Below, in pieces: positions 20,911 through 32,776 of a stretch of DNA of 64,000 nucleotides. Every line of letters begins with the position of its first letter. Positions within the stretch are counted from its first letter, which is position 1. Source of the stretch: Panicum virgatum (taxonomy: Eukaryota; Streptophyta; Magnoliopsida; Poales; Poaceae); assembly GCF_016808335.1 (NCBI RefSeq), contig NC_053149.1, positions 21,694,451 through 21,758,450 of the forward strand. Direction: 5' to 3'. Both the position numbers and the translations under genes were made by a program. The notes beneath the pieces are model-generated. The model made no database searches, was not told the origin of the DNA, and worked only from the letters and a program-made list of their open reading frames with translations.

Positions 20911-23900
20911 AATCTCGTCCCGAGATTGGATGATTGGATTTAGGTGGGGAAAATGATATACCTGAGGTAGAGCTAAGGAAACCCGGATAATGTCGATTAA
21001 GATAATCCTCCGTCTCCCAGGTGGCTTCTTCCTCAGTGTGATGAGACCACTGAATTTTATACATTTTTACCACCTTTCGACGAGTACCTCTCTCTTTTTG
21101 ATCCAGAATTTTGAGTGGATATTCGGTATATGAGAGATCGGGCTCCACTAAAATTTCCTGTTGATCAATGATTTCCGTAGGAACTCGAACACATTTCTTG
21201 AGTTGGGATATGTGGAAAACATTATGGATGGCGGCAAGTCGTGAAGGAAGTCGCAAACGATAAGCCACGGGTCCACATTCTTCAATGATTTCATATGGCC
21301 CGACAAAGCGAGGTGCGAGCTTACCCTTGACTCCGAAACGTTGAACGCCTCGAGTTGGGGACACTCGTAAATAGACGTGGTTACCAACCATGAACTTCAA
21401 AGGATCCCTTCTTTTATCGAAATAACTCTTTTGCCGAGACTGGGCTGCTCGGAGATTAGCTTGTACTATTTTTACTTTCTCCTCAGCCTCGACCACTAAT
21501 TCGGGTCCAAATATTTGACGTTACCCAGTCTGAGACCAACTCAAAGGAGTTCGACACCGTCGACCATACAAAGCCTCGAAGGGTGCCATTTTCAGACTGG
21601 CCTGATAGCTGTTGTTATAAGAAAACTCCGCCAAGGATAAACATTTGTCCCAGTTCTTGTCATAATGGATGACACATGCTCGAAGCATATCCTCAAGAAT
21701 TTGATTCACCCTTTCGGTCTGTCCGTCAGTCTGTGGATGGTAAGCCGAGCTTCGAATTAATTTAGTTCCGAGAGCCTCTTGGAGTTGCTCCCAAAATCTT
21801 GCCACAAACTGAGGACCACGATCCGATATAATTGTTTTGGGTGTACCGTGTAGGCAGACAATCCTATCAATATAGATCTCAGCATATTTCTTGGCTCGAT
21901 ATTCAGTATGCACTGGAATAAAATGAGCAGTCTTTGTGAGCCTATCAACAATGACCCAAATGGAATCATGGTGCTGAGAAGTATTTGGTAAGCCTACGAT
22001 GAAATCCATGCTGATATCGTCCCATTTCCAAGACGGAATTGGTAGAGGTTGGAGAGTTCCAGCAACTTTCAAGTGACTAGCTTTCACTCTCTGGCAGGTG
22101 TCACATTCTGCGACATATTTGGCAATCTCTCTCTTCATGCGAGTCCACCAAAAATTTTGTCTGAGATCTTGGTACATCTTGGTGCTACCCGGATGAATAG
22201 AGAATTTAGAGAGATGTGCTTCGTCCAGTATTTGTTTCCGCAGCTCAGGATTCTTGGGAACGACTAGGCGATACTCGAACCACAAAATTCCTTTATGGTC
22301 CACTCGGAAACACTTATATTTATTTTCACCTTCTACTACCTTCTGATTAATGACACCAACACTTTTGTCCTGTAATTGTGCTATGATGACCTTGTCATAA
22401 AGTGTCGGTTCCACCGAAATATGATTCAAAGAACCTTGAGGAATGATCTCCAATTTCAGCCTTTGTATTTCAGCACACAATGTGTCATTATACGACTCCA
22501 CTGAAAGGCAATTGCAGTGAACCTTGCGACTGAGCGCATCGGCTACCACATTAGCTTTGCCTAGATGATAATGAACTTCCAGGTCATAATCTTTGATTAA
22601 TTCCAACCATCTTCGTTGCCTCATATTCAGCTCACTTTGAGTGAAAATGTATTTGAGACTCTTATGGTCGGTATAAATATTGCAATGAGTGCCCATAAGA
22701 TAATGTCTCCAAAGCTTGAGAGCATGAATAACTGCGGCTAGCTCAAGATCATGAGTGGGATAATTTAGCTCGTGTGGCCGAAGAGCTCGGGAAGCATATG
22801 CTATAACCCGATTGTCTTGCATCAAAACACAACCAAGACCAGTACCTGAAGCATCACAATAAACATCGTAGGGTTTATTGTTGTCAGGTTGAGCCAAGAC
22901 TGGTGCAGTGGTTAGATGTGCTCTCAATGTATGGAATGCTTCATCACACCTTGCGCTCCATTTAAACTTGACATCCTTCCTTAGTAGTTCTGTCATGGGC
23001 TTAGCAATTCTGGAGAAGTCCGGAATAAATCTGCGGTAATACCCCGCCAAGCCGAGAAAACTGCGGATCTGATGAACTAAAGTAGGAGGTTTCCAGTCCA
23101 TCACTTCTTGTACTTTGCTGGGATCAACGGAAATGCCTTCACTAGATATAGTGTGACCCAGAAATTTGACTGTGTCCAGCCAGAATTCACACTTGGAGAA
23201 TTTTGCGTATAGCTTATGATCTCTGAGACGTTGAAGAACAATGCGTAGATGTTGCTCATGTTCCGCCTCGTTCTTGGAATAGATCAGAATGTCGTTGATA
23301 AAAACCACGACAAACTTGTCAAGTTTCGGCATGAATACCGAGTTCATGAGATACATAAAATAAGCCGGAGCATTGGTGAGACCGAAAGACATAACCAAAT
23401 ATTCATAGAGACCATATCGGGTTGAGAAGGCGGTCTTGGGAATATCGCAAGGCCGGATTTTAATTTGATGATACCCCGAACGGAGATCAATCTTGGAGAA
23501 GATCTTTGCCCCAGCCAACTGGTCAAACAGTACATCAATGCGGGGAAGTGGATATTTATTTTTGATGGTCACCGCATTGAGAGGCCGGTAATCAACACAC
23601 AACCTCAGACTATCATCCTTCTTCTTTACGAACAATGCTGGACAGCCCCAAGGTGAAGCACTAGGGTGGATAAAACCCTTGTCCAACAGTTCTTTTAGCT
23701 GGATTTTTAGTTCAGCCAATTCTTTAGGCGGCATTCGGTATGGCCTTTTTGAAATAGGTGTTGTACCAGGCTGAAGTTCAATGACAAATTCGATATCCCG
23801 GTCTGGCGGCATACCAGGTAAATCTTCCGGAAAAACATCTGCATACTCACGGACTACCGGAATATCTTCGAGGCGAATATCTTTCATGGCATAGGCACAA

Positions 23901-25426
23901 GAGTTGTGACATTGATGATGTGGTAAATATAGAACCGAATGACCATGAGTTGGAGAATTTATTTCAACGGCCCGGGAAGAGATATCTAACATTACCCCAT
24001 GTCTGTTCATCCAATCCATTCCCAGAATAATGTCCATACCTTCTAGTGGCAACAAGATTAAAGTGGTAGGAACAGTTTTACTACCCAAACTAAGTGGCGC
24101 ATTATGAACGATTTGGTTTGATGCGACTCTACCACCCGGGGTAGATATCATGAATGACCCTTTTGTGTGATAGAAATCTAACCCAACCCTTGCTCCAAAT
24201 TTAGAACTAATGAAGCTATGAGATGCACCAGAATCGAATAAGATAACAGTGGGGTGTTGGTTTATAGATAATGTACCCGACATGATTGGTGCTCCCTCAG
24301 GAAGGTCAGCAAGGTTGGTGAAGTTAAGTCGGCCCTGCCTGACTTGAATGGTTTGCCTCTTGCCCTTGTGCTGATCATTTCTGCGAGAAGCCTGCCCTTG
24401 AGATTGTCTCGCCTGGGGGCACATCTTGGCAAAGTGATCTGGACTCCCGCATCTGAAACAGCGGTTATTATTATCGGGGCGAGCGGCTGGCTGAGTATTC
24501 GGCCTAGGGCCGTTCTGCTGCTGCTGAGGTGCAAATCGAGCTTGCTGAGGAAACCCGAATCGAGTCTGCTGCTGCTGTTGAGGAGGTCGAATAATCCAAC
24601 GACCTGGCTGAGGGGCCTTCTGAGAGGGTGCGGGTGGGCTATTCTGCACAATACGATACCTCGATGCAGAGGCACTCGAGGGTCCAGCAGGTGCCTTGTG
24701 CTTCTTTTCAGCGCGGTGTGCAGAAATCAGATCCTCCTGAGATATAGCCATATTCACCAATTCATTGAATGAGTCTGCTTGGACAAGATTTAGCCTCTCC
24801 TGTAACTTGGTACTAAGGCCTCGATGGAAGCGTTCACGCTTCTTAGCGTCGGTATCCGCGTGATGTCCAGCATACTGACACAGTTGATGGAATACTTGGG
24901 CATATTGCACCACAGTACGAGTGCCCTGAGTTAAGGCCAAGAACTCGTTGAGCTTACCGTCAAGAAGTCCAGCTGGAATATGATGATCTCGAAAAGCCAA
25001 TTTGAACTCATTCCAGTTCACCACATGATCAGCCGGTAGCATCCCGTGGTAGTAATCCCACCACATACGAGCTGATCCGCGAAGCTGCTGCGTGGCATAG
25101 CGAGTCTTGTTCGCTTCGGAACAAGGAGTAGTCAATAGAGAAAACTTGGACTCGATCGTGCGAATCCAAGCGTCCGCGTCCAGAGGCTCATCCGCTTTAT
25201 TGAACAGCGGAGGCTGAGTACTGAGGAAATCTTGGTAGCTCGCTTCCTGCGTGTGATGAGCATGATGCCCACCCCGCGGTTGTTGCTGAGCTTGAACCAG
25301 CTGCCGCAAAATCTCCGTCTGGACGGCAAGAACCTCAGCAATACCCACTGGTGGAGGAGGTGGAGGTGGATCGCCATTCCCCCCGGCTCCAAAACCACTA
25401 GGGGAGCCTCGAGTCGATCCCACCAT
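20903..25426 (-). pseudogene. gag-pol polyprotein of Tekay-A, one stop and altered RT active site
   Basis: A single long frame encodes gag with a zinc knuckle ([14 protein letters not shown], about residues 322-335), protease ([12 protein letters not shown], about 397), RT, RNase H and integrase (HHCC finger; D in SMDFIVG, D in [10 protein letters not shown] in DGQTERVNQ). A chromodomain follows (MYKIQWSHHTEEEATWE), which in this lineage targets insertion to chromatin. Two defects are visible. A TAA at 21523-21521 cuts off the integrase tail and chromodomain, although the frame continues unchanged to 20903. The RT box reads FIND instead of FIDD, with the Asn codon at 23296-23294 (residue 711). 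The start ATG at 25426 directly follows TTTCAG, a splice acceptor consensus. Confidence 0.92.
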
Positions 25427-26080
25427 CTGAAATGTGAGTACTTTCGCATTAGATTCATCATTATTATCATCTCGAATGGGAATTTCAACTCAAGATGACA
25501 TGTAAATATTCAGAATTGCTTAAATCACGTCGTGCAGAAAACCAGTGATACAAAATCGCTCATAACTGGAATTCCGTACATGATATAAACTTGAAATTTT
25601 TACAGGAGATAGATAATTTCATGAGCTACAACTTTGGTAGTCATCACAAAGTCAGATTTCCAGAGTAGGTTAGTCGAAAAATTCATTTACTCCTCCTCTG
25701 GTTTTTCTGTTTCACAGAAAACAGAGCTTCTGTAATTGGCGATTATCTCCCGTGTTACTGATCCGTTTGGGATGAAATTTTGCGAGTATTTCCACGATGA
25801 AAATTGGAACAACTTTGGTATTCAACTCAGGAGCTAAATCCGAAAGGAAAAGAGGATAAAAATTCGAACTAGCTGCTGCTTTCAGCTTTTCACAGATCAC
25901 TGATAATTAACACTAGTAGCATTAGGGATTCATTACATCCATCATCCTCTCATTTCTACTTGGTTACTCCTAACATCAGTACTAAGGGGGTTACTCAACT
26001 CTAAGTTAGTCTAGTAGCCATGATCCAAAAGTAGGCCACACTAAGAGGAGTCTACAAAAGCTAGACCACCGCGCCTCGGT

Positions 26081-26980
26081 CTACATGTTGACCGATGCCT
26101 CACTCGCCGCGGGAGTGTGAACCTCAACCGGCGCGGGTTGCGGCGCCTGGTCCTCGGAGTCCATCTCTGAAATGCCCTCTATCTCCTGGGGCTCGTCCTC
26201 CTCGTCCACCTGCATCTCGTCGGGAGGTGCGTGAAGGGCATCCTGCGCGTGCTGTATCGCGTGGAGCTGCCCCTGGGCCTCGTCCATCTCAAGCTGCAGG
26301 TCGTGAAACTGGTCCTCCAGGAAGTTGATCGTAGCGTCACGATCCGACACAGTGTCCTGAAGCTCGTGAACCTGGCCGTGGAGCTGGGCGATAAGAGTAG
26401 CCCTGCTCTCGAGCTCGGTACTAGCCTCCTGAAGCTGCCCATCTCTCAGCTGGACCGCCAGGTGCAGGGCCTGAGCGTGGTCCACCAACTGAGCGACGGC
26501 GTAACCCTGGTAAGTGTGAAGTCTGTAGAGACCGTCCAAGCACCTCGCTGTCGTCCGAAGGGCCCCGACCGGGTCAAGGGTAGCGACCACGTCCACGTGT
26601 GTCATCCGGTCGAGCCAAAGCGGGTCTGCCGGGTCAGGTGCAGGGAACAACCCGAACGCGGTCAGAACCACCTCCAGAGGGCGCAAAGAGCAAAAGGTGG
26701 TCATCGCCCTCATGGCGGTAAGCTCCCAGGTGTCCAGCAGGTAGTGACCGACCATCTGAGTCACGATCGGCTCCCACCCGTTGAGCGGGTGCTGCGGGAT
26801 CACCATCGTCACACTGCAGCGACGAACTCCGTCCTCCACAAACTCGTGGCCATCGTAAACCGGTGGCTGGAGGTAACCGGCTGCACTCAAAAGCTCCCAA
26901 AGACGGCGGGGAAACCCGTCCCAGTGCAGGCAAGCGGAGTGCACGTGCCCCTGCGCGTCAACGACCAGCAGCTCTTCCAT
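26081..26980 (-). CDS. orf0 of Tekay-A, coiled-coil protein of unknown function (299 aa)
   Basis: An intact frame upstream of gag. The Met at 26980 (MEELLVVDAQG) is preferred over 26992 because it directly follows CAG and matches the start in Tekay-C. The N-terminal half has motifs shared with Tekay-C (CLHWDGFPRRLW, VTMVIPQHP, TFC). The second half is a long predicted coiled coil (about residues 150-250), and the tail is acidic with EGISEMDSE. I see no enzyme motif. An additional ORF before gag is known in some grass Tekay-type elements (rice RIRE3/RIRE8, as I recall). Its role is unknown. Confidence 0.75.
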   Translation of the reverse strand: MEELLVVDAQGHVHSACLHWDGFPRRLWELLSAAGYLQPPVYDGHEFVEDGVRRCSVTMVIPQHPLNGWEPIVTQMVGHYLLDTWELTAMRAMTTFCSLRPLEVVLTAFGLFPAPDPADPLWLDRMTHVDVVATLDPVGALRTTARCLDGLYRLHTYQGYAVAQLVDHAQALHLAVQLRDGQLQEASTELESRATLIAQLHGQVHELQDTVSDRDATINFLEDQFHDLQLEMDEAQGQLHAIQHAQDALHAPPDEMQVDEEDEPQEIEGISEMDSEDQAPQPAPVEVHTPAASEASVNM

Positions 26981-27824
26981 CTGTCCCAACAAAAGACCGA
27001 TGGATCAGCTGATGGTAACAAGAACTACTAACTCTGGAACAGTGAAAGAAATGGCCAAAACTGTAGAGAACTTGCTTCAAAAATTCTCAAAAATTTACAC
27101 AAGATCCCTCTGATATTAAGGAACAATTCATCTAGTCATCACTAAGCTCAATTCGGATTCCATGGGGGTGATATGCTCAGGTATTCAGAGTGATGTCAAC
27201 CAGGAAAACTGAGTGTCCAGAGAGGGTGTATTTTGACTATAACTCTCAACCCAGACGTCAAAAAATTTCAAATTTTTATGGTAAGCTCATCACTTAGTTG
27301 TCTACAACTTTCATGTTGAACGATTTTTAGTTTGAACAACTTATAAAGGTCGAAAAATTTCAGTTGTATAGACTGTTCAGAGTTAACAGTTTTACACAGG
27401 GTTGATCCAAAAATACAAATACCATGCTAGAAGGCTTCAAAAAATTTCAAATTTTTACAGCAGCTGGATAACTTAGGAAACACCATTTAGTCTTACTACC
27501 CCAAGTCGATTTGAGTAACTTAACAGAAGGTTAAAATTCGTGGAAACCAGGTTGCAGACTTTCTGGATACTCCTTAGGATGGTGTTTTAGCTGATTTGCT
27601 TGCGATTTCCCCAGAGATTTATTTGCTAATCTTTTTGAGAATGAATGCAGAACCTATACGTCCTCACCAAGGAAAAATTGCCAAGTAACCTTGGTCTTAC
27701 GCAATGACTTTGGTGGCATACATATTACATCTCTCACTATATAGCTACTCGATATAGCTAGATAGCCTATAATTCGATTTCGAGTTAGCGTACCTGCAGA
27801 AGATTGACAGTATATAAAATGAAC

Positions 27825-28126
27825 CTTTCGTGCCAGCACTCACGAAAGCGTCCCCATACATTACCGATCACTATAGAATCGGCATCCATACCATTACCGC
27901 CGTATGGACAACGTTAAGCATACGTTATCGAAACAACGTATTGACTGAGTACCGTCTTTGACGGGGAATTGAATTCCAATTTCGAACCATTACTCCCCAT
28001 ATACTCAACCGAAGTTGGTATATGGGCAGCAGCTCAAGTAGGCCACTGCTTGAGCTCCAGCGTTCGGCTCGCATCACCGACGGGAAGGTCAGACTCCCTC
28101 AGCTGACTGAGTAAGCATACCTTCGT
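27825..28126 (-). ncRNA. Structured leader RNA of Tekay-A (hairpin series)
   Basis: Several hairpins lie between the predicted splice donor (28120) and orf0. Stems in plus-strand letters are: CTTTCGTG/CACGAAAG at 27825-27848; CCGAT/ATCGG at 27864-27882; ATACGTT/AACGTAT at 27920-27941; CCATATAC/GTATATGG with an inner CAAC/GTTG at 27997-28025, giving a UUCG tetraloop in the RNA; and AGCTCAAG/CTTGAGCT at 28031-28056. Tekay-B and Tekay-C keep the same stems, partly with different base pairs. This is a cis-acting RNA domain, not an independent gene. A packaging or dimerisation role is inferred. Confidence 0.65.
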
Positions 28127-28365
28127 GGCGACGACGTAGTTGCAGAATTTAAATTACAGAATTTAAATACTGAAAGGTAATGTGCTGGAAGTTAGCCATA
28201 CAAAATAAGCCACCTGATTATACCCATAAGATTCTCTAGGGCTTTACGTCCTAGACTTGTCCTTGGAGATCCTAAACTCTTTCAAAAACTTTAGTAGCTT
28301 TGAAGTCAAGTTTTAAGTTGTTGTTGTGAAAACCGAGGTTGCCATCGCTGGTAGGCTGTCTGCGA

Positions 28366-28377
28366 GCTCTGATGCCA
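28366..28377 (-). other. Primer binding site of Tekay-A (tRNA-iMet type)
   Basis: TGGCATCAGAGC on the minus strand, two bases inside the 5' LTR. It differs by one base from the usual initiator tRNA-Met complement TGGTATCAGAGC. Confidence 0.85.
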
Positions 28378-28379
28378 GC

Positions 28380-31300
28380 TGTGGCGGAACCACCCAAAAC
28401 TACTGGGCCCGGGTGCATTGATCTTTGTTGCTAAGCAACTCTGACCCAATTTGGCACTCACCGGTAGTTCCTCGAGTGAAGCCTCGATAAAAGCCACGCT
28501 ATTCCAAGATCAGCAGACAACACTCACACGAAGGTGAGCCCAGAGATTACAACACAAACCATTTCATACATCTCAGAGTGATTGCAGCGGAAAGAAAATT
28601 TATTACAAACCAAGTTCAGAGTAACAAAGTACCACGGAGTTCCAACTACTCAATTATTTAAGTCTCATGTTCAACGGAAGCAGCAAAGATAACTAGCGAG
28701 ATAACGTGACGCATCGGTAAAGCCCGTACGAATGCGTCACTCAGCGGGAGGGTGATTAGCACCAGCTGAAGGGCCATCCCACTCAACAAACCAACCCGGA
28801 GGCAGAGTACAAGGCCAAGTAAGACTCGCAAACAGATCTTCAAAGTTAGTACCTGAAAAACAGTGCCACAAGCAAGGCTGAGTATACTAATACTCAGCAA
28901 GACTGACCCATCTCCGGATATAACATAGTCCGATAACTAGACATGCAAGGCTTTTTGGTTGGTAGGGTTTGTTTGCCAAAAATGCCGCTAAGTGTTGATC
29001 CTTACTTTCAGGTTTTACTTAGCCAGATTCTAGTGGAATTAACCATTCTAAATTTGCAACTAACTCTACTCAAACATGGTAGAGCAACCATTTAATCAAC
29101 CAGCAGTATTATCATCATCATATTCCACTTGTTACTCTATGTGACCGAAATCATTAAGCAATCTCATGCCGTGAGAGGCGGACGATTCCGAATCGAATTT
29201 CAACCTGGCCAGGGGAACCTAGACCACACACATGGGGATCGACTTCACTCCCGCCCACGCTACTTTTCCCCTTTCTTTCCAGTCCGTGGATCCGGAACAC
29301 CCTCCCCGACTACAAAGTCCGACCACTCTGCACCCGTACGTCGCGACAAAAATATAAATCCTACTTCTACCAGGAGGGTGCGAGATCATTCCACTCGCCG
29401 GTCCAATCAGGTACTTCAGCTTACCGATTACCATATTTCTCGGTATGTGGCTAGTACTTTCAAACGCATAACGAAATGAGCCACACACCGCGACCTTAGC
29501 CATTTTTGACTACACCAGCGGGGTATCACAACTACACAACCCCACCCGTTGTCCTTACATTTCAACAGGAATTAAAGTCAGTACAATTCCTATTTGCTCG
29601 CGAGAGGCAGGAAACCACTCGACTTCTACCGTACCTATTTAGCATGGCAACTAGTCGATACAAAGATCCGGTATCAAACATAGGTTCCTATGGATCATGC
29701 ATCTAAGGTTTTCGATCAACGCCTAGAAAACTTAAATGCAGAAAACCAACTATTACCATACATAAATAAATAGATAGCAGAATGATAATTCGGAAAAATA
29801 GTGGGATTATGCTCCGGGGCTTGCCTTCTTGGGCACTGTCAGGCAGAAAAGCTTCTGGGGCTTGGCCCAGGTCTTGAGAAAAGTTAGTACAGTTCAGGGA
29901 GACCTCCTGATCCGCACGAGAGTCCGCGGGCACCAGTTCGTAGTCACCGTCCGCGAGATTAACCGTTTCTATATGCCATGCAAGATTATGAGTTATTCAT
30001 GGATAACAATTTCTTTCCTTCACGATAAAGTTGTAGTCCAACAAAAGTTACTTAAGTGATGATTTCAACAGTTTATTTCATGGGCAGTCATTTATAGAGT
30101 AGTAAACCTAACTACGTTTCTTCATGAATGAGTGGGGGGTTTTAGTTTCCATTTTTCAATTTCAACATATAGCATGCTTCTCTTATTTCTTATCAACACA
30201 ACTACTAAAGAGCTAGTGATGAAACACTAAAGTAACCCAGATTCAAAATAAGTACTTATGGTATAGATTTCAGCATTTAACCATAAAGCAAAAAACTATA
30301 ACTATTCATGCAAGTAGATCACTCTAGTTACTTCATCTTTTTGTACAGAACGTTTAATATGGGTTCTGGTGCTACAATTTTTACGAGAGCAACTTCATAG
30401 CATCTACTCAGCACTGAAATTTTTCCAGATTTTATTCACTTATGTAACTGAGGTAATAAAAAGAACAAAAACAGCAAGCTTGTAACTAAGATTAATTCTA
30501 CAGAGAGTTTTACTAGGGATATGGCTCTCAAATTTTTACCAGAGACTAGCCATGAGTTAAACATACTCCAGAAAATTTTTCAAGATTTAACTCACTATGA
30601 TAAATTAGTTATTCAGTGAACTTAGCATGAGTTTGCATAAATTCTCAAGGTGCATTTAACCAGTATTGCTTATGAACTTTTTATTACAGGTAGAGCATAC
30701 TCTAGACAAGATCGTGCCCAAAAATAATGATCAGAAACATTGTAGATTACTCAGAACAAAAAAAGTAAATCTAGCCCTAAGATGCTAAGCATGATTATTC
30801 AACAAAGAAAAACTCAGTAACTGCAGCTCAAAATTTTTATACAGGAACACAGAGCTAAAAAGAGACTCCAGAAATAAATATAGATGTTTCTTAGCATAAG
30901 AACTATATATGAGGAATTAAGTTGATTAAACCAGCATAAATCATGGTATATAGCACATGAACTCTAATAAATTTGAAATTTAGAGATTAGCAGGGATTTG
31001 GTGGCACAAGTCTGTAGTAAAATTTTTAGAGCAAGTTCATGTGTATATTTTCCTGAATTAAATCGAAAAAGCTAACAACAGATTAGAGAATCTTGATTGT
31101 TCCCATATGATACTGCTTTGGTTGGGTGCCATCTTTTTACTGTGATCTTAAAATTCCCTTAATGACAACATATACAAAAATCAGGGTCATTTGATGGGTA
31201 GAACTTCATGAACATGCATAAGGTGGTTTTCTTATTCTTTCCCTAGATTAAATTCGGTTGAGTTTCTGCAAATGTGAATATTACAAAATTTGTAGATCTT

Positions 31301-32771
31301 GTTACAAGGAATCCAGATCAGTTGAGTTTGCATTTTTCCGATTTTTCTGTGATTTGTTTCTTATTTTAGGAGTTCACTGGTATACACTGAAAAACTTGCA
31401 GAAACACCCTTAAACGAAAAAAAACAAATTACAACCGGGTCCTTCGTCGGCCTTCTCCGCCGTGGCATCTTGCCGGTGGTGTTCTGCGGTGCAGGGCTTA
31501 CCGGGGCTGCCACAGGGAGGCGCGTGGGAGAGAAAGGATCGAGGAACACCTACCCTGGTCGACGTTCGAGGGTTTGGTGCACGGGTTTGAGCTCGTCGGC
31601 GTTGATGGCGGGTCGGTTGTTCGGTTCGCCGGCGCTGGAGGTGAAGGAGGGCTCGGGGTAGGGGAACAAGGCGCGCACGAGCACCGCGTGAGCTCGTGGA
31701 TGCTTCTGGGGTAGCTGTCGGGCTCGGTCTCCTTCGGAGCTGGCCGGTCCGCAGTGAGCCCGAGCTCGCCGGCGGCGGCGCAAGAGGGGAACGGCGTCGG
31801 GAGGGGGTTTGGGTTCGATTCCGCGCGCGTGGAGCGTAACTAGGAGGTGGAGAAGCTTCTGCGGTGGTCGGAGGGGGCAATGTGGGGCTGGGCTAGCCGG
31901 CCCGCGCGAGCTGGATCTCGGCGGCCATGGCGGAGCGGCGGGAGGAGGAAGAAGGGGGAGAAGGGGCGTGACGGTGGAGCTCTGGGGGTCTTTATAGGCC
32001 ATAGAGCTCCTGGGCGAGGGGTGCAGCGACTGGGGGAGGTCGATTTGGGTCAGGGGCGCACGACGGCGAGCGGGCGGAGCGGCAGCGGCGCGGCGCATGG
32101 CGGAGGGTGTCGTGGCGGCACGGGGAGCGGCCTGGGACGCGTGTGCGCGCGAGGAGATGCCAAGGAGCGGGCCAGGTGGCGCTGAGAGACTCCCTGGGTC
32201 CATTTGGCCGTGGGCGCGCGGTGGACGAAGTCCACCGGCGGCGTACGGCGGGCGGCGGGCGAAACTGAGCCAGCCGGGAGAGAGAGATGGAGATGGGGGC
32301 TCTTTTGCGATTTCTGAAATTTCCAGGGACCTCTCGGTAAACTAAAATTATCTCTTAATTGGAGGGCTCAAATGGAAAAGTGTTGAATACCACTTTTGCA
32401 TAACTTTTTAAGATCTACAACTTTTGTGTTATGCAAATTTTCATTTGAAACTCAAATTTTGAACTATTGGTACATTTGCATATTTGCACAAAAGGACTTT
32501 AGTTTTATTCAGTTTTTGAATTGATTTTGGCTGAAGTTCAATGGAGCACATGTCAATTGAAACACCTCCCATGAGCCAACTAAAATTTTGTGCATATTTT
32601 TTAATTAACTTTTGAATAGCTTTTCACCCTTTTTCTTTCTCTTTTCATTTCTTATGCAATAACTGGTCTTTTATTTGAACCCTTCTCTTGAATTATTTTC
32701 CCAAATTTTCTTTTAACTTTAACTAAGGTGTATTGATTGGATTTAAAAGTATTGACACCTGAGGTGTCACA
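28380..32771 (-). repeat. 5' LTR of Tekay-A (4392 bp)
   Basis: It pairs with 16510-20891. The length difference is mainly a 9-bp insertion near 31380. A TATA box at 31991-31996 corresponds to 20111-20116 and would drive the element RNA. Confidence 0.9.
31991..31996 (-). promoter_or_regulatory. TATA box in Tekay-A 5' LTR
   Basis: CCTATAAAG on the minus strand in the GC-rich block. This is the promoter position for genomic RNA. Confidence 0.6.
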
Positions 32772-32776
32772 GTGTG

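Larger units (their letters stand above)
16510..32771 (-). mobile_element. Tekay-A: full-length Tekay/Del chromovirus retrotransposon (16.26 kb)
   Basis: Two LTRs of 4382 and 4392 bp (16510-20891 and 28380-32771) flank an interior with primer site, leader, orf0, gag-pol with chromodomain and polypurine tract, all on the minus strand. The target duplication GTGTG is perfect (16505-16509 and 32772-32776) and lies inside the gag/pol linker of X2. Paired LTR stretches differ only at scattered sites, so insertion was recent compared with X2. The gag-pol has one stop and one catalytic-site change, so the element is near-complete but probably inactive. Confidence 0.95.

Noticed and set aside
28366..28377. 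tRNA-like words at the LTR edges
   Set aside because: They are primer binding sites complementary to the 3' end of initiator tRNA-Met, not tRNA genes. No cloverleaf is present.
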